Part shown: positions 6,330 to 10,881 of the stretch, piece after piece | Layout of the letters: every line of letters begins with the position of its first letter | Position numbering within the stretch: the first letter of the stretch is position 1 | Assembly (NCBI GenBank): GCA_002172545.1 | Contig: NHFJ01000024.1 | Coordinates: forward strand, 29,177-40,057 | Direction of reading: 5' to 3' | Origin: Fidelibacterota bacterium TMED108 | Lineage (GTDB): Bacteria > Fidelibacterota > Marinisomatia > Marinisomatales > TCS55 | Length of the DNA stretch: 10,881 bases | Program-made: the position numbers and the translations under genes | Notes under the pieces: generated by a model | What the model saw: only the letters and a program-made list of their open reading frames with translations | What the model was told of the DNA's origin: nothing | Databases searched by the model: none

Positions 6330-7767
6330 ACATTAAACTTATCAAAATTATTGCGAGTGAGCCAGCTAGATTGGCAATGAAATTCACAAAATTATTATCG
6401 ATATATCTATAGCCAGTTTTCAATTTAGTTTCAGTATTGCAATGCAACTTATTTTCGGTTTTTTGACCGCATTTGATGCAGATATATTTACCTTGAAAAT
6501 AGCGTCCTAGTAAAGTGTCTATAAATGACCCCATACAACCAGCAATAGTTACCATTACTATAAGGTAGTTAAACTCAAATAGGTATGAGCATATTATACC
6601 TAAGATGAGTGCACCTGCTATTGATCCAATTGTTCCAATAGCTGAAATAGAGCCTGATTCGCCTTTACTGACTTGCTTAAAAGAAAAGACTAGGTACGGA
6701 TTTTTTTTAGACAGAAAGCCGATTTCAGTAGCCCATGTATCTGCAGTAGATGCAGATAAAGAACCTATATAGCCTAATAGTAAAATACCATTAGGAAAGA
6801 AAAAATAACATAGAGCAAATAATGCAGGTATAAACCCATTGGCAAGTATTTGCATTACATCCCTGTTTGATGGTGGTTTATTTTTTAATGAAGACAGAAG
6901 CGAAGAGGTAAGAAAAAAGAAAACGAGCGGTAAAATTAATTTCCACCCCCCAGAGCCAAAGATTACAGCGCCAATTAAAAAACCACCTATAGCTCCACTA
7001 AAATCTAGAGATTTGTATTTGTAGGCGCATGTAAAAATTAATAAAGATAAAATAGTCCAAATCAATAAATGAAAAAGGTTTCCATGGGTATAGTTAATTA
7101 AAAATATCTCATAAGAAAAAAAAGAAATTAGAGGAATTGTAAGATTATCAGAGCCTTTATATGATATAATTTCAGAAAGAGTGGCACACATTGATGTAAA
7201 AATAGCTAACCCAATTAAAATATGAAGAGGAAGGTAAAAACTTGAGCCATAGTATCTAGCCATCGCATCAGTTCCAATAGTAATAATAATAAAGGATGTA
7301 CAAAACATAGCTAGAGACCCATTAATGGATTTTTTATCAATCCAGGGAATAAAATGATGCTTTGACCTTGAACCGACAATCGATGCAATTGGATCAGCGA
7401 AAGTAAGTGTTAAAACAGCAAGAAAGAAAGATATGGGCTTATCCCAAAAGAAAGAAGAAAGGATTAGTATTGAGATTGGAAAATAAATAGTACCAAAAGT
7501 ATCTCTTTCAACCCTATTCATGCTTTTAGCTGAATCTTTTATATATAAAAAAGTATTAACTACAATAAATATTAAAGATAAAAGAATTAGTTGATAATTT
7601 ACTTTAAATATAAAAGGGCATATTGAAACTACTAAACCAACACATATATGTATAAAATTCCTGGTGGAGTTAGTTGGTTTATTTAATTGAATTCTAAGAA
7701 TCTCTGCAAATCCAAGAACGGTAAATATCCCAAAGAATATCAGCCCAAAAAGTGTCCAATCAGTGAT
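6322..7767 (-). CDS. membrane protein fusing a phytol/dolichol-kinase-like domain to a DUF92 domain
   Basis: A polytopic inner-membrane protein with two family halves. The first resembles CTP-dependent phytol/dolichol kinases (VTE5, Sec59): an N-terminal STRNFIHICVGLVVS stretch, GTIYFPIS, FADPIASIVGSR with the following KKSINGSLAMF, and SEIISYKGSDNLTIPL. The second is DUF92 (TIGR00297): SLSASTADTWATEIG, KGESGSISAIGTIGSIAGA, GSFIDTLLGRYFQGK, a CIKC...HC cysteine/histidine cluster, and GYRYIDNNFVNF. Arabidopsis VTE6, the phytyl-phosphate kinase, belongs to the DUF92 family. I infer a prenyl-alcohol kinase plus prenyl-phosphate kinase. The first ATG is at 7521 (399 residues), but the frame is open to a stop at 7771-7773. 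Those about 80 upstream codons encode conserved-looking membrane sequence, so the start is placed at ATC 7765-7767 (481 residues). This start is uncertain: no ATG, GTG or TTG occurs upstream in frame, and a frameshift in the 7747-7751 homopolymer with a TTG start at 7757-7759 is an alternative. It lies 25 bp after the M16 gene and overlaps msrC. Confidence 0.8.
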   Translation of the reverse strand: MTDWTLFGLIFFGIFTVLGFAEILRIQLNKPTNSTRNFIHICVGLVVSICPFIFKVNYQLILLSLIFIVVNTFLYIKDSAKSMNRVERDTFGTIYFPISILILSSFFWDKPISFFLAVLTLTFADPIASIVGSRSKHHFIPWIDKKSINGSLAMFCTSFIIITIGTDAMARYYGSSFYLPLHILIGLAIFTSMCATLSEIISYKGSDNLTIPLISFFSYEIFLINYTHGNLFHLLIWTILSLLIFTCAYKYKSLDFSGAIGGFLIGAVIFGSGGWKLILPLVFFFLTSSLLSSLKNKPPSNRDVMQILANGFIPALFALCYFFFPNGILLLGYIGSLSASTADTWATEIGFLSKKNPYLVFSFKQVSKGESGSISAIGTIGSIAGALILGIICSYLFEFNYLIVMVTIAGCMGSFIDTLLGRYFQGKYICIKCGQKTENKLHCNTETKLKTGYRYIDNNFVNFIANLAGSLAIILISLMYG

Positions 7768-7792
7768 GGTTTAGCCTATAGTTAAGTTGAGA

Positions 7793-10615
7793 TTATTTAA
7801 TTATATTTCCTTCTCTATCAAGAACAATCGGCTTTCCATAACCCAATTTTTCAATTCTCTTTAGTTGGGTTTTTGCATCTCCAGCTACTACAAAATACAT
7901 TTTATTCGCATTAAACTGTGTTTTTGCTAATGATTGAGCATCAATTAAGCTCATTGAGTTTAATATATCTTGTTGGTTTTGAATATATGTATCTGGATAA
8001 TCAAATTTACTCATAGTGTCTAGCAAATCTAATAAACTCCCAAGTCTCTCAAACCGCAATGCATTCTGCTTAATGAGTTTATTTTTGGTTAATTTTAAAT
8101 CTTCACTATTGTATGATTTGGCATAACCATTGATTATGTCTTTGAATATTTCTAATGATTCAAGCGTTACATTGCTTCTTACTTGTGAATAGGCATAAAA
8201 GGGTGTTTGGTAAGTATTTTCACGGAAGAAAGATCCTGCGCCATATGTATACCCTTTTTCAAGTCTGAGCGTTCGCATAAGCCGTGCTTCCATTCCTCCG
8301 CCAAGCCTATTGTTAACCACTTTAAGTTTGTAAAGCTCAGGATTGCCTCCTGGAACAGTTAATGTTCCTAGCGTTATAGCGGACTGTTTTGATCCAGGAA
8401 TATCGATAAAATAGACTTTAGACCGTGATGGAATCTTAGAAGGTGTAATTTTTGGAATATCAACATTATCTCCTGTCCATTTTTCTGATAATTCCTGTAA
8501 TGATTTTTCTATTGCGCTTTGAGTAATTTTACCGGCAACGTGAAAATGGGAAACTCTTGGAGAAATATTTTGTTTAAAATATTTCTTTAAATCATTCATG
8601 GTGATTGAATTTATGCTATTTTCAGTACCCCCTACCGGAGTCGATGCGGGATGGCCCGGTCCATATAGCTGCTTTGACAATGCGCTAAAAGCAACGGTCT
8701 GCGCACTAGTTTTTCTTTGCTTAATTATGCTGAGTCTTCGACTCTTTACTATTTCAAAAGCCTGCTTATCCCATCTTGGTTCTGTGAGTATTTCAGTAAG
8801 AAGGGCAATTGTTTTGTTTAGGTTTTTTTCCAATGTATTACCAGATACATACAAGCCTTCTAATCCAGCAGAAAAAGAAATAGATGAACCTAAAAGGTCA
8901 ATTGCCTCCTCAAGTTCTGCTGGAGTTTTTCTTTTAGTTCCCTCTTTTAGCATTGCGCCAAGCATAAATGCTGTACCTTCTTTTCCTTGAAAATCGAGCA
9001 CTTGCCCGCCATCAATTCTCATTGAGAATTGGACAAGAGGTAATTCATTATTCTCTATTCCATACAGCTTAATGCCGTTTGACAGACTGCTTCTCCATAC
9101 TTCAGGAACTTCAAGAAGAGGTAGTTCGCCTAATTCTGGCTCTGAGCGATCATAAATAGTAGGAGTTTTATCAAAGTCTGCACTTTCTTCTCCGTATTTC
9201 ATTTGAAATTGTTTTTCAGCGCCTTGAACAACTTTCTCTTCTTTAATGTATGCTTCCTCCGATCCTGACAATATTAACTCTAATTGATTTTCAGGCACGA
9301 CACTAAGATAGATAGCGTTTTTGTTTTTTATATATTTATTATAAACACGTTGGACATCTTGTTTTGAAACATTGAGTATGTTTTTTATGTCTTGACCAAT
9401 AAATCCCGGATCGCCAGCATATTCATTGTAAAGTCCAAGCTGAAGTGCTTTATTTAAATTAGTTGAAATTCCATTATAGAATGCAGTTTCCTGACCTGCC
9501 TTGATCCTCAGTAAATCATTATCATTGATGCCGTTATTTTCAAAGTTTTCCAAAGCCGTATTAATTGCTTTATAAACTGCATCAAGACTTACATTTGGAT
9601 TTGTTCTGACTCGCATAGTGAATTCTCCAGAAATCTCAGAAGAATAGTTCGAGGCTGAAGCTGAAGGGGCTATTTTTTGATTCTCAACAATTTCTTTGTA
9701 AAATGGTGAATTTTTGCCATCAGATAGCAGGTCGGCTAATGTATTAAGTGCATAGGCATCAGGATGATAATTCTGAATCGTTGGGTATACTATCCGCAGT
9801 TCTGGAAGTTTTGCAAATTTATCTAGATGGTATAATTTTTTTGATTTTTCTAATGTTACTAATTGCGGCTTCGGATCATCGGTCAGATTCATCGATGGTT
9901 TAATTTCCCCAAACCATCTTTCAACAACTTGTTTAGTTTCTTTGAATTCGATATCGCCGGCTATAACTAAGGTGGTATTGCTTGGCCCATAAAACTCATT
10001 ATAAAATTCTTTAACATCATCTATTGTAGCTGCTTGTAAATCTTCTAAATCGCCAATTACAGACCAACTGTACGGATGCCCCTTGGGATACATTGCCTTA
10101 AGAATAATTCCCCTGCTATGGCCATAGGGTTGATTGTCGACTCGCTGACGCTTCTCATTCTTTACAACCTGTTTTTCACCCTCAAGAGTTTGCTCGTCAA
10201 CGGTATTTAGAACAAACCCCAGCATATCAGAGGTTACCCATGCTAGTTTTTCCATGGCATCTTTGGGTACAACTCCATAATAATAAGTAAAATCAAAACT
10301 AGTACCACCGTTTCTTTGACCGCCCCATGTGGGTATCAATAATCTATGAGCGCCTCTTGGAGTATTTTCAGAAGCTGTGAAGGAAACATGCTCAAAGAAA
10401 TGCGCAAAACCAGTTCTTCCTGGTTTTTCTCTGTTCGAACCAACATGAACAACGGTTGCCATAGCAACCAAAGGGTCTGATTTATCTTGGTGCATGATTA
10501 CGGTAAGTCCATTATCAAGTTCAAACATCTCATAATCAATCTTAAACGTTTTACTGGCGTCAGTTGTGCAGCTGATTAAAAAAGAAAAAAGTGATATAGC
10601 TATAATTTTTTTCAT
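7793..10615 (-). CDS. M16 family zinc metallopeptidase, two-domain lipoprotein
   Basis: A 940-residue M16 (pitrilysin/insulinase-type) peptidase with both halves in one chain. Residues 1-16 form a lipoprotein signal with lipobox LISC, C16 being the lipidated residue. No aspartate follows at +2, so outer-membrane anchoring facing the periplasm is plausible in a Gram-negative. The first half holds the inverted zinc motif HFFEH (H72, E75, H76) and the distal glutamates E147 and E154, spaced 7 apart as in pitrilysin; it is therefore catalytically competent. The second half (about 505-940) has no HxxEH at the equivalent place (GTAFMLGAML, 546-555) but keeps the substrate-binding R783/Y790 pair in LRLEKGYTYG, as expected for the non-catalytic half. 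The family cleaves peptides inside a closed chamber, so peptide clearance in the periplasm is the likely role. The ATG start gives a clean signal peptide. It is probably the first gene of an operon with the membrane kinase-like gene and msrC. Confidence 0.93.
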   Translation of the reverse strand: MKKIIAISLFSFLISCTTDASKTFKIDYEMFELDNGLTVIMHQDKSDPLVAMATVVHVGSNREKPGRTGFAHFFEHVSFTASENTPRGAHRLLIPTWGGQRNGGTSFDFTYYYGVVPKDAMEKLAWVTSDMLGFVLNTVDEQTLEGEKQVVKNEKRQRVDNQPYGHSRGIILKAMYPKGHPYSWSVIGDLEDLQAATIDDVKEFYNEFYGPSNTTLVIAGDIEFKETKQVVERWFGEIKPSMNLTDDPKPQLVTLEKSKKLYHLDKFAKLPELRIVYPTIQNYHPDAYALNTLADLLSDGKNSPFYKEIVENQKIAPSASASNYSSEISGEFTMRVRTNPNVSLDAVYKAINTALENFENNGINDNDLLRIKAGQETAFYNGISTNLNKALQLGLYNEYAGDPGFIGQDIKNILNVSKQDVQRVYNKYIKNKNAIYLSVVPENQLELILSGSEEAYIKEEKVVQGAEKQFQMKYGEESADFDKTPTIYDRSEPELGELPLLEVPEVWRSSLSNGIKLYGIENNELPLVQFSMRIDGGQVLDFQGKEGTAFMLGAMLKEGTKRKTPAELEEAIDLLGSSISFSAGLEGLYVSGNTLEKNLNKTIALLTEILTEPRWDKQAFEIVKSRRLSIIKQRKTSAQTVAFSALSKQLYGPGHPASTPVGGTENSINSITMNDLKKYFKQNISPRVSHFHVAGKITQSAIEKSLQELSEKWTGDNVDIPKITPSKIPSRSKVYFIDIPGSKQSAITLGTLTVPGGNPELYKLKVVNNRLGGGMEARLMRTLRLEKGYTYGAGSFFRENTYQTPFYAYSQVRSNVTLESLEIFKDIINGYAKSYNSEDLKLTKNKLIKQNALRFERLGSLLDLLDTMSKFDYPDTYIQNQQDILNSMSLIDAQSLAKTQFNANKMYFVVAGDAKTQLKRIEKLGYGKPIVLDREGNIIK

Positions 10616-10671
10616 TATGTTTGCCTAGTTTTTATTATTCAAATTTATAAATTGTGTGAAAGAAAATAATC
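10616..10671. promoter_or_regulatory. divergent intergenic region between the M16 and SGNH genes
   Basis: Only 56 very AT-rich bases separate two divergent start codons, so promoters for both directions must lie here or reach into the coding ends. On the plus strand TTGCCT (10621-10626) and TATAAA (10646-10651) are spaced 19 apart. On the minus strand a TTCACA-like box and TAATAA are spaced 17 apart. Neither pair is strong, and the two would overlap. The region is assigned by position more than by motif. Confidence 0.35.
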
Positions 10672-10881
10672 ATGAAACACATTCGCTATATAGGGTTTTT
10701 ATTTCTATTCATTCTTGTTAATGCGCAAAAGAGCGAACCCGAAGAAGTATTGTTTATAGGAAACAGTTTTACATTTTATTTCAATCTGCCTTTAGTCGTT
10801 GAATCAATGGCTAAAGAAAAAGGCATTCCTTTAGATGTCTCTCAATCCACTGCAGGGGGCGCGAGCTTAAAGGATCATTGG
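10672..10881 (+). CDS. SGNH/GDSL-type secreted hydrolase, N-terminal part
   Basis: The first 70 codons of a gene that runs off the end of the window. An N-terminal signal segment (basic KHIR, hydrophobic YIGFLFLFILVNA, likely cut at NAQ or close to it) is followed by EVLFIGNSFTFYFNLP. This is block I of the SGNH hydrolase fold, with the serine nucleophile in GNSFT. GGASLKDHW further on is typical of the GNSFT-type proteins annotated as SGNH hydrolase or DUF4886 in Bacteroidota-like genomes. Such enzymes are esterases or deacetylases, often acting on acylated carbohydrates. The substrate cannot be read here because blocks III and V, with the Asn and the Asp-His pair, lie outside. The gene is divergent from the M16 gene. 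The start is the first ATG giving a signal peptide. Confidence 0.75.
   Translation, partial: MKHIRYIGFLFLFILVNAQKSEPEEVLFIGNSFTFYFNLPLVVESMAKEKGIPLDVSQSTAGGASLKDHW

Noticed and set aside
6839..7024. A 61-codon plus-strand frame inside the DUF92 gene
   Set aside because: It is opposite conserved membrane-protein sequence and begins inside its codons with no signals.
8598..8990. A 130-codon open frame antisense to the M16 peptidase gene
   Set aside because: It lies fully opposite a well-conserved coding region, has no recognisable domain and no ribosome binding site; it is a by-product of the peptidase codons.
1..10881. CRISPR array, transposon ends, tRNA genes, phage or defence-island genes
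   Set aside because: Reading both strands showed no regularly spaced repeats, no transposase or integrase, no tRNA-like cloverleaf and no known defence domain; the window is core and metabolic in character.

Overview
The window comes from an AT-rich bacterial chromosome. It begins inside the alpha-operon ribosomal locus (3' part of rpoA, then rplQ) and runs through a compact set of metabolic and envelope genes. The RpoA tail (FGMD-K-Y type C terminus), the L17 sequence, the lipoprotein M16 peptidase and the GNSFT-type SGNH hydrolase look most like the Fibrobacterota-Chlorobiota-Bacteroidota group. A small-genome marine lineage such as Marinimicrobia (SAR406) or a marine Bacteroidota is my best guess. 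This is inferred from sequence feel, not from a search.

Plus strand, 1-5830: rpoA (partial) and rplQ are followed two bases later by a secreted GHL10/DUF187 glycosidase-like protein that starts with TTG. Its signal-peptide codons contain a strong intrinsic-terminator hairpin. Next come two histidine-degradation genes, hutU and hutI, overlapping by ATGA; hutH and the last Hut step are not in the window. A promoter-like TTGACA/TAAAAT pair, whose -35 box contains the hutI stop codon, lies ahead of a two-gene unit: an unrecognised exported protein and a 78-residue DUF350-like membrane protein. A bidirectional terminator ends this unit.

Minus strand, 10615-5874: a likely operon reads M16 zinc peptidase lipoprotein, then a polytopic membrane protein combining a phytol/dolichol-kinase-like N-terminal half with a DUF92 C-terminal half, then free methionine-(R)-sulfoxide reductase (8 bp overlap). 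The membrane protein is the most interesting gene. In plants the corresponding two families (VTE5 and VTE6) carry out the two successive phosphorylations of phytol, so the fusion could be a one-polypeptide prenyl-alcohol to prenyl-diphosphate salvage enzyme. Its frame stays open for about 80 conserved-looking codons upstream of the first ATG with no ATG, GTG or TTG, so it either uses a rare start codon or carries a small frameshift near 7747-7751.

A divergent SGNH/GDSL-type secreted hydrolase begins at 10672 and runs off the end. No tRNA, rRNA, CRISPR array, insertion sequence or phage gene was seen. No gene-free stretch exceeds 300 bases.
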